This document shows positions 9,746 through 18,451 of a DNA stretch of 64,000 nucleotides, piece by piece; within the stretch, counting starts at the first letter, position 1; every line of letters begins with the position of its first letter. The notes beneath the pieces are model-generated. The model ran no database searches and was not told the DNA's origin. It was given only the letters and a program-made list of their open reading frames with translations. Position numbers and translations under genes: made by a program. This stretch comes from CAVUDO01 sp963740255. Lineage in GTDB: Bacteria > Actinomycetota > Actinomycetes > Mycobacteriales > Cryptosporangiaceae. The stretch covers positions 124,001-188,000 of the forward strand of contig CAVUDO010000006.1 of assembly GCA_963740255.1 (NCBI GenBank), read 5' to 3'.

Positions 9746-9997
9746 ATGGGCGCGCTGGCAGGTTTCCTGCTCGGCTACTGGCTGGGCACCAAGGCCGGTA
9801 AGCACGGCATCGAAGAGATGATCACGGCGGGCAAGCAGATCGCCAAGTCCGACGAATTCAAGTCCGCTGTTGCCGGTGCCACCCAGATGGCCGGCAGCAT
9901 GCTCTCGGCCGGCGCCTCGATGGCGGCGGGCCGGCTCGGCGGCGGAGCGCACGAGGCACCGGCAGGGAACGGCCGCGCGAGCATGCGGGCCGTGTAA
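9746..9997 (+). CDS. Small hydrogenase-operon protein with one hydrophobic N-terminal segment
   Basis: 83 residues from ATG 9746, chosen over ATG 9719 because AAGGAAG lies about 11 nt upstream. It begins MGALAGFLLGYWLGTKAG, a glycine-zipper-like hydrophobic stretch, followed by an amphipathic helix (IEEMITAGKQIAKSDEFK) and a small-residue-rich tail (MAGSMLSAGASMAAGRLG). The YtxH-like N-terminus suggests membrane association. In M. smegmatis Huc a separate small subunit links the enzyme to the membrane; this gene occupies a comparable place, but I see no convincing sequence match and do not claim orthology. Confidence 0.65.
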   Translation: MGALAGFLLGYWLGTKAGKHGIEEMITAGKQIAKSDEFKSAVAGATQMAGSMLSAGASMAAGRLGGGAHEAPAGNGRASMRAV

Positions 9998-10120
9998 GTC
10001 TTGTTCTCGACGGTGGCGGCAGCGGCTGGAAAGTCGCTGCCGGCGCCGGGCCACCACGGGCCACACGGAGCACGCCGGAACCCGGCACCATGCTCGACCT
10101 GACGGAAAGGAGACCCCCTC

Positions 10121-10393
10121 ATGTGCCTCGGGATTCCCGGCGAACTCGTCGAGCGGAGCTTGGAACACAAGGACCTCGCGATGGTGGACGTGGCGGGCGC
10201 CAAGCGGATGGTGAACATCGGCCTGCTGGAGGACGAGGAACTCAACGAAGGCGACTGGGTGCTGATCCACGTCGGATTCGCTCTCTCCAAGATCGACGAG
10301 AAAGAGGCGCAGCACGCCTTGAAGATGCTCGAAGGCATGGGCCAGGCCTACACCGACGAGCTGATCGCACTGGCCAAGTCCGACATCGTCTAG
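10121..10393 (+). CDS. hypC: Hydrogenase assembly chaperone HypC
   Basis: 90 residues beginning MCLGIPGELVER, the HypC signature; Cys2 is the residue that binds the Fe(CN)2CO group and contacts the large-subunit precursor. The remaining sequence is the expected small beta barrel (VDVAGAKRMVNIGLL, GDWVLIHVGFALSKID) with a C-terminal helix. AAAGGAG lies 8-9 nt upstream of ATG 10121. It is followed by hypD and hypE, the standard order. HypC shuttles the iron centre between HypD and apo-large subunit. Confidence 0.96.
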   Translation: MCLGIPGELVERSLEHKDLAMVDVAGAKRMVNIGLLEDEELNEGDWVLIHVGFALSKIDEKEAQHALKMLEGMGQAYTDELIALAKSDIV

Positions 10394-10450
10394 CACCAGA
10401 CGTTCCAGTCAGTCCGTTGACGGCCCCACACAGCGAGGAGGTGGTCGGGA

Positions 10451-11578
10451 ATGCGTTTCGTCGATGAGTTCCGCGACGCCGAGAAGGCGCGCGTGCTTTC
10501 ACACCGGATTGCCGAGCTCTGCGAGCCGGGCCGGCACTACAAGTTCATGGAGGTGTGCGGCGGGCACACCCACACGATCTACAAGCACGGGCTCGAGGAC
10601 TACCTGCCCGAGCAGGTGACGCTGGTGCACGGCCCCGGCTGCCCGGTGTGCGTGATCCCGATGGGCCGGGTGGACGACGCGATCGCCATCGCCGAGGAGC
10701 CGGACGTCATCATGACCTCGTTCGGCGACATGATGCGGGTGCCGGGCGGGCGCGGGTCGTTCTTCGACTCGATGGCCAACGGCGCCGACATCCGGATGGT
10801 GTACTCCCCGCTGGACGCCCTGAAGATCGCGCGGAACAACCCGAACAAGAAGGTCGTCTTCATGGCGATCGGGTTCGAGACCACCGCGCCGTCCACCGCG
10901 ATGACCGTGATGCGGGCGAAGGCCGAGGGACTGGAGAACTTCTCGATCTTCTGCAACCACGTCACGATCATCCCGGCGATCAAGGCCATCCTCGACTCGC
11001 CCGACCTGCGGCTGGACGGCTTCCTCGGCCCTGGCCACGTGTCCACCGTGATCGGCTGCCGGCCGTACGAGTTCATCGCGCGCGACCACGGCAAGCCGCT
11101 GGTCACCGCCGGCTTCGAGCCGCTGGACATCCTGCAGTCGGTGTACATGCTGCTCATGCAGCTCAAGGAGGGCCGTTCCGAGGTCGAGAACCAGTACGCC
11201 CGGGTGGTGCCGTGGGACGGCAACCCCAAGGCGCTCGAGGTGATCGCCGAGGTGATGGAACTGCGGCCCTACTTCGAGTGGCGCGGGCTCGGCTTCATCT
11301 CCCACTCCGCGCTGCGGATGAACGACGCCCACGCGTCCTTCGACGCCGAGAAGATTTTCTCGGTGCCCGGGGTGCGGGTCGCCGACCCCAAGGCGTGCCA
11401 GTGCGGCGAGGTGCTCAAGGGCGTCCTCAAGCCGTGGGAGTGCAAGGTGTTCGGCACGGCGTGCACGCCCGAGACCCCGATCGGCACCTGCATGGTGTCC
11501 TCGGAGGGCGCGTGCGCCGCGTACTACAACTTCGGCCGCTTCAGCCGGGAGCGCGTCAAGGAGGCGACCCGCACGTGA
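10451..11578 (+). CDS. hypD: Hydrogenase formation protein HypD
   Basis: 375 residues, full length for HypD. Conserved motifs are present: FMEVCGGHTHTIYKHGL (the catalytic CGGHTH), HGPGCPVCVIPMGR, FGDMMRVPG, GFETTAPSTA, FCNHVTIIPA, and the C-terminal Cys set for the [4Fe-4S] cluster (KACQCGEVLKG, KPWECKVFGTACTPETPIG, GTCMVSSEGACAAYY). HypD with HypC forms the scaffold on which iron gains its cyanide and CO ligands. AGGAGGTGG lies just upstream of ATG 10451. The stop overlaps a GTG that begins hypE. Confidence 0.97.
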   Translation: MRFVDEFRDAEKARVLSHRIAELCEPGRHYKFMEVCGGHTHTIYKHGLEDYLPEQVTLVHGPGCPVCVIPMGRVDDAIAIAEEPDVIMTSFGDMMRVPGGRGSFFDSMANGADIRMVYSPLDALKIARNNPNKKVVFMAIGFETTAPSTAMTVMRAKAEGLENFSIFCNHVTIIPAIKAILDSPDLRLDGFLGPGHVSTVIGCRPYEFIARDHGKPLVTAGFEPLDILQSVYMLLMQLKEGRSEVENQYARVVPWDGNPKALEVIAEVMELRPYFEWRGLGFISHSALRMNDAHASFDAEKIFSVPGVRVADPKACQCGEVLKGVLKPWECKVFGTACTPETPIGTCMVSSEGACAAYYNFGRFSRERVKEATRT

Positions 11579-12813
11579 CGGATCGGGTCGCCCGGACGCC
11601 GGTGGATGTCGCGATCGAAAGGCGAGGGACCGTGAACCTCGAGCAGGAGCAGAAGGAGACCACCGCGGCCTGGGCCGAGGAGGCCGTGACCGAGTCCGAG
11701 CAGGACGAGGACGGGCCGCACCACCACATCGGGCAGGAGCACCGCACCCGCGAGCAGCAGGTGCTCGACCGGATCGACCGGGCCCGCCGGCGCAAGCCCC
11801 GGGTCAAGGAAGAACGCATCACGCTGTCGCACGGGGCGGGCGGTAAGGCCACTCACACCCTGATCGACGCGATCTTCCTGGAGGCGTTCCGCAACGAGCA
11901 GCTGGAGCAGATGGAGGACGGCGCGACGCTCAGCATCGGCGGTGCCAGGTTGGCTTTCACCACGGACTCCTACGTGGTCTCGCCGCTGTTCTTCCCCGGC
12001 GGCGACATCGGCGACCTGGCGGTGAACGGCACGGTCAACGACCTCGCCGTGTGCGGTGCCCGGCCGCTGTACCTGTCCTGCGGCTTCATCCTGGAGGAGG
12101 GGTTCGAGGTCGCGAAGCTGCGGCAGATCACCGACTCGATGGCGGCCGCGGCCAGGGCGGCCGGAGTGCAGATCGTCACCGGCGACACGAAGGTCGTGCA
12201 GCAGGGCAAGGGCGACGGCTGCTACATCAACACCGCCGGCGTCGGCCTGCTCGACCGGCCGACCCCGCTCAGTGCCGCGTCGGTCAAGCCGGGGGACAAG
12301 ATCCTGGTGTCGGGTCCGATCGGCGACCACGGCATCACGATCCTGCTGGCCCGGGGCGAGCTGGACATCGTCGCCGACATCGAGTCCGACACCGCGCCGA
12401 TGCACGAGCTGATCGCGGGGCTGCTCGACGCGGTGCCCGGTGTGCGGACGCTGCGCGACGCGACCCGGGGCGGCGTGGCCACCATCCTCAACGAGGTGGC
12501 GGTGGCGTCCCAGGTCGCGGTGGTGGTGGACGAGGCCGCCGTGCCGGTACGCGCCGAGGTCAACGGCGCCTGCGAACTGCTCGGCATCGACCCGCTCTAC
12601 GTCGCCTGCGAGGGACGGCTGGTCGCGATCGTGGACGGCTCGATGGTCGACGACGCGCTGGCCGCGCTCAAGGCGCATCCGCTCGGCGAGGGAGCCGCGG
12701 TGATCGGCACGATCAAGGACGACCCGCCCGGGCTGGTGCTGCTCAAGACCACGTTCGGGGGCACCCGGATCGTCGACATGCTCGTCGGCGACCCGCTACC
12801 GCGGATCTGCTGA
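11575..12813 (+). CDS. hypE: Carbamoyl-dehydratase HypE with N-terminal His-containing extension
   Basis: 412 residues from GTG 11575 (GTGA overlap with hypD, AAGGAGG 10 nt upstream); GTG 11632 is an alternative start. The PurM-like ATP-binding core begins near residue 80 with EERITLSHGAGGKATHTLI, and includes FTTDSYVVSPLFFPGGDIGD, VNGTVNDLAVCGA and TRGGVATILNEVA. The chain ends LPRIC, the C-terminal Cys that is carbamoylated by HypF and dehydrated to thiocyanate to supply the CN ligands. The N-terminal extension is unusual: acidic, with GPHHHIGQEH, then a basic helix. Such His clusters are more typical of nickel-handling proteins such as HypB. Confidence 0.95.
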   Translation: MTDRVARTPVDVAIERRGTVNLEQEQKETTAAWAEEAVTESEQDEDGPHHHIGQEHRTREQQVLDRIDRARRRKPRVKEERITLSHGAGGKATHTLIDAIFLEAFRNEQLEQMEDGATLSIGGARLAFTTDSYVVSPLFFPGGDIGDLAVNGTVNDLAVCGARPLYLSCGFILEEGFEVAKLRQITDSMAAAARAAGVQIVTGDTKVVQQGKGDGCYINTAGVGLLDRPTPLSAASVKPGDKILVSGPIGDHGITILLARGELDIVADIESDTAPMHELIAGLLDAVPGVRTLRDATRGGVATILNEVAVASQVAVVVDEAAVPVRAEVNGACELLGIDPLYVACEGRLVAIVDGSMVDDALAALKAHPLGEGAAVIGTIKDDPPGLVLLKTTFGGTRIVDMLVGDPLPRIC

Positions 12814-12835
12814 GAACCACGAACGGAGGTGTCCG

Positions 12836-13321
12836 ATGTCCTCTACCGAGTTCTTGAGCACCTACCTCAACGACCACCTCGCCGGGTCATCCGCCGCGGT
12901 CGAGATGATCGAGAGAAGCTGTGGGCGCAACGCCGGCACCCCGACCGGGGACTTCCTGGCGGAGCTGCTGCGCGACGTCGAAGCCGACCGGGCCACGCTG
13001 CGGAGCCTGATGAAGCGGCTCGGCGTCGAGGAGAGCATGTTCAAGCAGTTCGCCGGCGCCGCGCTGGAGAAGGCGAGCCGGCTCAAGCTCGCCGAGCCGA
13101 TCACCGGCAGCCCGCACCTGACCCGGCTGATGGAGCTGGAGACGGTCTTCCTCGGCGTCGAGGGCAAGCACGCGTTGTGGCGGACGCTCAAGGCGCTGTC
13201 GGACGACGATCCGCGGCTGGCCGAGACCGACCTGGAGGGCCTGATCGACCGGGCCGACCACCAGCTCGCCGGCATCGAGAAGCACCGGATCGAAGCCGCC
13301 GTCGCCGCTTTCACCGCCTGA
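12836..13321 (+). CDS. Helical-bundle protein at end of hydrogenase operon, unknown function
   Basis: 161 residues with a clear ribosome binding site (CGGAGGTG) before ATG 12836. The composition is almost all helix: FLSTYLNDHLAGSSAAVEMI, then EADRATLRSLMKRLGVEESM, LTRLMELETVFLGVEGKHAL and an Asp/Glu-rich C-terminal helix. The pattern of acidic and His residues in four helices recalls ferritin-like or PA2169-type bundles, but no complete metal motif is visible. It lies 22 bp after hypE and is probably co-transcribed. A stress or maturation role is inference. Confidence 0.75.
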   Translation: MSSTEFLSTYLNDHLAGSSAAVEMIERSCGRNAGTPTGDFLAELLRDVEADRATLRSLMKRLGVEESMFKQFAGAALEKASRLKLAEPITGSPHLTRLMELETVFLGVEGKHALWRTLKALSDDDPRLAETDLEGLIDRADHQLAGIEKHRIEAAVAAFTA

Positions 13322-13339
13322 TCCACGGCGGCCGGACGA

Positions 13340-14559
13340 TCAGATCTCCAGGGCGCCGGGCGGGGTGCCGTCGCGCCGGCCGAGCGCGGTCAGGGCGAGC
13401 ACGCCGTGTCCTTCGAGGCGGGTGTGCCGGCCGACCCCGGTGGGGTCGACCGAGGCGCGTGCCGCAATGTGCGTGGCGTCGCATCCGTCCAGGGAGCCGT
13501 CCTCCGGACACACGGCATAGCCCGCCTCCGCGGAGTGTGGGGTCCGACCTGTTCTTCTTCGCTGTAGTAGCGGATGACCTCGCCGCGCTCCGCGATGCAC
13601 CACTCGGTGAACGCCTGGCAGAGGCAGTACCAGTGGGCGGCGCCGAACCGGCGACTCAGCGCGGCGCAGCTGTCCTGGATCCGGTCGCCGTCGGAGTCCG
13701 CCGACGTTTCGTCGTCGGGGAGGTTCTCGAACACCAGCGTCCACCCGTCGAGCACCGGGCTGACGTACGTCCGGGAACCGGGCCAGGCGTCGAAGCGGAG
13801 GTGGTCGTGGAGCCAGGCGTGCGTGCCGAGCCGCATGGTCACGGGCATGGCGTCGGACAGGTCGAACGCGTCGAGCACGGCCGCCTGGTCGCCGGTGGGC
13901 AGGGCGTACCAGCCGCCGCACACCTGGGTCGGTGCGGGTACCTCGTGAGCCAGCTTGACCCGGATCAGCCGTTGGACCACCGCCTGGTCGTACGCGTCGA
14001 GCGCGTCCCAGCCGCCGACCTCTGCCAGCGCGGCGAGCACCTCGCGCCGGTGCGGTCCCGGCGTCCGCCGCACCCCACGGAGCACCGGGATGACACCCGG
14101 CCCCATCTGCTTCAGTGCCGATACGGCGCGTACCTGGACCTCGTCGTCGGGGTCGGTGAGCAGCGGGAGGAGCGCCGACGCGTAGGGCAGCGCATCCGCC
14201 TTCCAGCTCTGGAGGGCGCCCGCCGCCCTGTTCCGCACGTTCGCGCTGGGGTGCCCTAGCAGCGGCAGGTACCGGGCCCGGTCGGAGACCTGGAGGCCCT
14301 GGAGCGCGTTGCCCGCATGGACGACCACCGGCCACGAGTCGGTGTTCGCGATGAGGTCCACCAGGGGTTCGAACGCCGGTTCGCCGATGCGGTGCAGGAC
14401 GGCCGTCCCGAACCACAACACGTCGTGCTCGGCGTGCTCGTCACCGATCACCGCCATCAGCGGTTCCACCGCCGCCTCACCGGCCTGCACCAGCGCGTCG
14501 CCCGCAGCCTGCCGCGCCGACGGCTCGGCGAGTTGCCGTACCAGGAAGTCGAGGTCCAT
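13340..14559 (-). pseudogene. HEAT-repeat protein gene with one apparent frameshift
   Basis: The gene starts at ATG 14557-14559 (MDLDFLVRQLAEPSARQAAG) and reads as a HEAT-repeat protein: repeated helix pairs such as EPAFEPLVDLIAN, VVVHAGNALQGLQV, NVRNRAAGALQSWKAD and VQVRAVSALKQMGPGVIPVL, then a globular domain to YYSEEEQVGP. Near 13539-13545 this frame turns into Arg/Pro-rich nonsense, while the neighbouring frame carries a sensible end (EAGYAVCPEDGS, ATHIAARASVDP, RHTRLEGHGVLALTALGR) to a stop at 13340. One extra C in the CCCC run would join them. So this is either a real lesion or a one-base error in the sequence. It converges on the hydrogenase operon, 18 bp away. Confidence 0.75.
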
Positions 14560-14736
14560 GGCCGCGAAGAGTACCGCTGCAAACAGCTGGGCGAGGGCGT
14601 GGTCGGGGTCGTAGGATCTGCGGCATGACCTGGCGACATTGATCCAGAGCGAGAGGTCGCGGCGCGGCACGTTGCCGCGGACCACCGGGAGAGCCCGACC
14701 GTCCCGAGTCCGCCATCGTCCCCGTGGGAAGACCTC

Positions 14737-16047
14737 ATGATCCTTTCTGTATTCCGTGTCCCGGACACGCGCATCAAGCGGCTGACAGCCACGATCTACG
14801 CCTACGCGTTCTTCGACGAGCTGATCCTGCTCTATCCGGTGTACACGCTGCTGCTCGCCGACAACGGGCTGTCCGTTGCCGAGATCTCGTCGCTGTTCAT
14901 CCTCTGGTCGCTGACCTCGATCGTGCTGGAGGTCCCCTCCGGGGCGCTGGCCGATGCCGTCTCGCGGCGCCGGGTGCTGGCCGTCGCGCCGTTGCTCGCG
15001 GCGGTCGGATTCGCGATGTGGCCGGTCACGTCGTCGTACTGGGTGTTCGCACTGGGCTTCGTCCTCTGGGGAGTGCAGGGCGCGCTGCAGTCCGGTGCGT
15101 TCGAGGCGCTCGTGTACGAGGAGCTCGACCGGCTGGGAGCGGCCGACCGGTACGCCCGCATCATGGGCCGCAGCCGCGCGTGGGGTGTGGCGGCGGTGAT
15201 CGTGGCTCTCACGGCCGGAGGTCCGGTGCTCGCCCTCGGCGGCTACGCCGCGGTGGGCGTGGCGAGCGTGCTCGCGTGCGTGGTCACGGCGGCTGTCGCG
15301 CTGGCGTTGCCCGAGCATCGTCGGCGGCGTTCGGCGGCGCTGGTCGGGTCGCCTTCGGCGGGGGAGCCGGTGGCGACGTCGGCTGGCGTCGGGCCGGCCG
15401 CTGCCGCGACCGGTGTCCTGCCGGTGACCGCACCTCCGGACGACGAGGTGGAGCTCGGGTACCTCGCCACGCTGCGGGCCGGCCTGGCCGAGGCACGCCA
15501 CAGCCGCTCGGTGCGGTGGGCCCTGGTGGTGGTGCCCGCGGTGACCGCGATCTGGGGTTCGCTGGAGGAGTACGTGCCCCTGCTGGCCGTGGAGACCGGT
15601 GTGCCGAATCACCTGGCACCGTTCATGTTGCTGCTGGTCTGGGGCGGCGTGACGATCGGCGGCCTGCTGGCCGGGGTCGGGCAGCGGATGAACCCGACGA
15701 CGCTGGCCGGCGCGCTGGCGCTCGGCGCGTTGGCGATGGCGGCCGGTGCGCTGAGTGGGGTGCCGGCCGGGTTCGTGCTGATCGCGGTGGCGTTCTGCGT
15801 GTTCCAGGTGGTCAGCGTCGTGGCCGACGCGCGGCTCCAGGAGCGGATCACCGGGCCGAGCCGGGCCACGGTGACCTCGCTGGCCGGGCTCGGCACCGAG
15901 CTGGCCGCGGTGGCTGTCTACGGCGCCTACGCGGCGGCGTCGGCGATGAGCCACAGTACGGTCTTCGCGCTGTTCGCCGGGGTGTACGTGGTGATCGCGG
16001 TCGGCCTCGCGGCCGGTGGCCGGGGTCCCCGCGTCGCGGGGGTGTGA
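14737..16047 (+). CDS. MFS transporter (putative exporter)
   Basis: 436 residues with about 12 hydrophobic segments. The first begins ATIYAYAFFDELILLYPVYT. The loop after the second segment, EVPSGALADAVSRRRVL, is the MFS motif A-like region with its Asp-x-x-x-Arg-Arg pattern. A longer cytoplasmic loop sits at about residues 190-240, between the two six-helix halves. The family moves small molecules by proton antiport; the substrate cannot be read from the sequence. The gene stands alone, divergent from the HEAT-repeat gene. Confidence 0.88.
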   Translation: MILSVFRVPDTRIKRLTATIYAYAFFDELILLYPVYTLLLADNGLSVAEISSLFILWSLTSIVLEVPSGALADAVSRRRVLAVAPLLAAVGFAMWPVTSSYWVFALGFVLWGVQGALQSGAFEALVYEELDRLGAADRYARIMGRSRAWGVAAVIVALTAGGPVLALGGYAAVGVASVLACVVTAAVALALPEHRRRRSAALVGSPSAGEPVATSAGVGPAAAATGVLPVTAPPDDEVELGYLATLRAGLAEARHSRSVRWALVVVPAVTAIWGSLEEYVPLLAVETGVPNHLAPFMLLLVWGGVTIGGLLAGVGQRMNPTTLAGALALGALAMAAGALSGVPAGFVLIAVAFCVFQVVSVVADARLQERITGPSRATVTSLAGLGTELAAVAVYGAYAAASAMSHSTVFALFAGVYVVIAVGLAAGGRGPRVAGV

Positions 16048-16156
16048 ACCCCTGGCCAGACCACCGGCCGGCTGGAATCCTTGCCTCGGTGCCGGGAGGT
16101 CGGCACGCGGGAACGGCCCGCGGGAGTACGGCCGCCCGGGTCGGAGAGGTGCGTTC

Positions 16157-16423
16157 GTGGAGTCTCCGTTGCAGGTCTTCGAACGGTTGCGCCCGCGCGG
16201 GCTGTACCGGGGCGTGGGTGCCGGTGCGCTGGTGGTGGACGTCGACCAGGACGGTCGGATCGACCGGGTCTGGCTGGCGCCCGACATCGTGCCGTACATG
16301 CAGGTCGAGGAGCTGGAAAGGGCCGTCGTCGAGGCACACGCGCAGGCCCGGGCGCAGGCGTTCGACGCCGCGCAGGAGGCGTGGACGATCGCGACGGACG
16401 GACACCGGGAGCGGGTGGAATGA
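16157..16423 (+). CDS. YbaB/EbfC-like small protein, first gene of the toxin cassette
   Basis: 88 residues from GTG 16157, with GGAGAGG 7 nt upstream. The pattern SPLQVFERLRPRGLYRGVG, then GALVVDVDQDGRIDRVWLAP, then a long helix rich in Ala/Gln (EELERAVVEAHAQARAQ) recalls the short beta-hairpin-plus-helix YbaB/EbfC fold. In actinomycetes such proteins often precede WXG100-type toxin genes and are thought to help their secretion or folding. It ends in an ATGA overlap with the next gene. Confidence 0.7.
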   Translation: MESPLQVFERLRPRGLYRGVGAGALVVDVDQDGRIDRVWLAPDIVPYMQVEELERAVVEAHAQARAQAFDAAQEAWTIATDGHRERVE

Positions 16424-17070
16424 GCGCCTACGACGAGTACGCGCTGCGACGGGAGGCGGCGATGCTCAGCCGGCAGCTGGCGGATCGGCTGGTCGCCGAA
16501 CGGGTGCACGCCCAGGCGCCGGGCGGGGGCATACGGGTGACGTTGCGGCTGGACGGCGGCCTGGAGGAGGTGGGCATGGACCGGGAGATGCTGCGGGCAC
16601 AGGGCGCCGAGCGGGTCGGGGAGTTGCTGACGGAGGCAATCCGGGCCGCGGAGGAGCAGATCGAGCCGCGCACCCGTGCCCTGATCGCCGGCTGCACGCT
16701 TCTCGACCAGTCGATCGGTCAGCTCGGCAGCTCCGGCGAGGACGCGGTGAGCGCGCCCGGGGGGTTCACGGTTCTCATCGACGCGCTGGTCGCCAGCAGC
16801 AAGAAGTTCGCCGACGAAGCCACGGAGCTGGCCACCCAGCAGTCGGCGGCGAACGGCCGGAACCTGAGTCGGGAGATCTTCAGCGATCCCGGCCACGCGC
16901 TCGCCGAGGCCTACCGGCAGGCGCAGCAGCACGTCACGGACCAGGTCGCTGATCTGCAGGCACGGGTGAAGGACACCGCGGAAGGACTCAAGACCGCCGC
17001 TGACCTGTACCGCCTCGACGACCAGACCGCCGCGGACATCGTCAGCAACAGCGTCTTCCGTGAGCGTTAA
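16420..17070 (+). CDS. YbaB/EbfC-domain protein with helical C-terminus, toxin cassette
   Basis: 216 residues, starting in an ATGA overlap. Residues ~1-90 resemble YbaB/EbfC: a leading helix (ALRREAAMLSRQLADRLVAE), a strand pair (IRVTLRLDGGLEEVGM) and a second helix (RVGELLTEAIRAAEEQI). Residues ~95-216 are predicted helical (LVASSKKFADEATELAT, then AYRQAQQHVTDQVADLQAR) and could pair with the WXG100-like front of the next gene's product. It ends 2 nt before the toxin start. Role as a secretion chaperone is inferred from location. Confidence 0.68.
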   Translation: MSAYDEYALRREAAMLSRQLADRLVAERVHAQAPGGGIRVTLRLDGGLEEVGMDREMLRAQGAERVGELLTEAIRAAEEQIEPRTRALIAGCTLLDQSIGQLGSSGEDAVSAPGGFTVLIDALVASSKKFADEATELATQQSAANGRNLSREIFSDPGHALAEAYRQAQQHVTDQVADLQARVKDTAEGLKTAADLYRLDDQTAADIVSNSVFRER

Positions 17071-17072
17071 CC

Positions 17073-18086
17073 ATGGGTTCCGGGGTGCCAGGAGGGTTCG
17101 AAGTCATCGCGGGTTGGGCGTCGTTCTTCGGTATCGGCATGGACGACACCCGCCAACAGCTCGTCGGGATCATGAAAGGAGACCAGCCGACACTGCTCCA
17201 GGCCGACGGCGCGGAATGGGCAAAGATCTCGGCGGCGCTCGAACAGACCGGCACCGACCTGGAGAACGCGAAGAACGCACTCCAGCCTCCCGTGTGGGAC
17301 GGCGAGGCGGCCAAGGCGTTCACCCGCAGGTGGTCGGCGCTCAACAGATCCCTCACGCCGTTGGTCCCTCTCGCGAGCAAGCTCGCCACCACCCTGCCCC
17401 CCGCCGCCGAGGCCATCGGGAAAATCAAGGACTCCGTCACCACCCGCACCACCCTGACCGAGGCGATCCTCAACGCACTCGAACTGGCCAGCGGCGGCCT
17501 CCGGGTGCTCCCGACGACCTTGGTCGTGGGAGCCCAGGTGGTGACGAGGTACCGGACCGACACGGCGCTGGACTGGCTCGCCCTCGAATCGAGCCTCAGC
17601 GGGCTGGCCGACCAGATCTACGCCTCGGGCGGGCCGCGCCAGGCCGCCACCAGGGCCGCCCAGGTTCCCGGCGGGTGGCCGCCGCCGGCGGTCACCGGGC
17701 AGGACCTGGACCACGTCACGAAAGGCACGTTCAACGCGGACGGCGTGCCTGTCGGCTGGCATCACCGGCAGGACGGCGTGGACCCGCCGGGTCGCCGTCC
17801 CGGCGTCCTGGTCACCCCGCCGGACGCCGACGGCGTCTACACCGCTCGTGGCCTGGAGTTCGAGCGGCCCGACGGAACCTGGGCAGTGAAGAAGTACGAC
17901 ACGACGTTCTTCCCCGACAGTTGGTCGGAGCCGCAGGTGAAGGCGGCGGTGCAGGAGGCGTGGAACGATCCCTCCGGAACCCGGAACTCCTCGGGCCGGG
18001 CCTGGACCGGCCAGGGCGGGGGCATCCAGATCAGCGGTTACTACGATCCGACGACGGGCGAGTTCCGCACCGCGTTCCCGTCCTGA
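17073..18086 (+). CDS. Polymorphic toxin: WXG100-like N-terminus with C-terminal EndoU nuclease domain
   Basis: 337 residues. The first ~180 are helical and WXG100/PPE-like, with EWAKISAALEQTGTDLE and a central PPVWDGEAAKAFTRRW (W-x-G). After a linker the C-terminal ~125 residues match the bacterial EndoU RNase fold: a first His in DLDHVTKGTFNADG (His214), GWHHR (His230/231), GVYTARGLEFERPDGTW, TTFFPDSWSEPQVKAAVQEA, and a final GGGIQISGYYDP ... FRTAFP. EndoU toxins cleave cellular RNA with two His and a Lys. The N-terminal layout suggests export by a type VII (ESX) system, of which no component is in the window. The gene just downstream is the likely immunity gene. Confidence 0.85.
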   Translation: MGSGVPGGFEVIAGWASFFGIGMDDTRQQLVGIMKGDQPTLLQADGAEWAKISAALEQTGTDLENAKNALQPPVWDGEAAKAFTRRWSALNRSLTPLVPLASKLATTLPPAAEAIGKIKDSVTTRTTLTEAILNALELASGGLRVLPTTLVVGAQVVTRYRTDTALDWLALESSLSGLADQIYASGGPRQAATRAAQVPGGWPPPAVTGQDLDHVTKGTFNADGVPVGWHHRQDGVDPPGRRPGVLVTPPDADGVYTARGLEFERPDGTWAVKKYDTTFFPDSWSEPQVKAAVQEAWNDPSGTRNSSGRAWTGQGGGIQISGYYDPTTGEFRTAFPS

Positions 18087-18103
18087 GACCAGGGAGAGTC
18101 GTC

Positions 18104-18451
18104 GTGGAGTTCACGTGGAGGCCGAACCGGGACGTCGCCATCGACGGCGCCCCGGACGATGCCGTGCTCACCTCCTTCCTCTGGGGTGACGTGGGGCGGA
18201 CGCCGTCGTCGGTCGAGTACGTGATGCGGACGATCGAGGAACAGCGCGACGACCCCGACGACGACGAATGGATGACGGGCAACGGCTACTCGCTCAGAGT
18301 CCGGGACGGCGACGTCCTGATCCGGAGCAACTTCGACCAGTTCCCCGAGACGACCTATCCGGTCGAGCGGGTGCTCGGCGCGCTGCGGGAGTTCCGGGAC
18401 TGGCTGCGCGACAACCCGCGGCCGCCGGTGGACACGGCGTCAGGAGGGTGA
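18104..18451 (+). CDS. Likely immunity protein of the EndoU toxin
   Basis: 115 residues from GTG 18104, preceded by AGGGAG. Acidic overall (runs such as EEQRDDPDDDEW), small and soluble, beta-rich: VEFTWRPNRDVAID, YSLRVRDGDVLIRSNF, then a helix PVERVLGALREFRDWL. An acidic small protein directly after a nuclease toxin is the usual immunity arrangement, and I know similar proteins after other EndoU domains, so the assignment rests on position plus general character. The last 12 bp overlap the end of hypF on the other strand. Confidence 0.7.
   Translation: MEFTWRPNRDVAIDGAPDDAVLTSFLWGDVGRTPSSVEYVMRTIEEQRDDPDDDEWMTGNGYSLRVRDGDVLIRSNFDQFPETTYPVERVLGALREFRDWLRDNPRPPVDTASGG

Noticed and set aside
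17073..18451. Full ESX (type VII) secretion locus
   Set aside because: No EccC/FtsK-type ATPase, EccB/D/E or mycosin in the window; only the toxin and partner genes are present.
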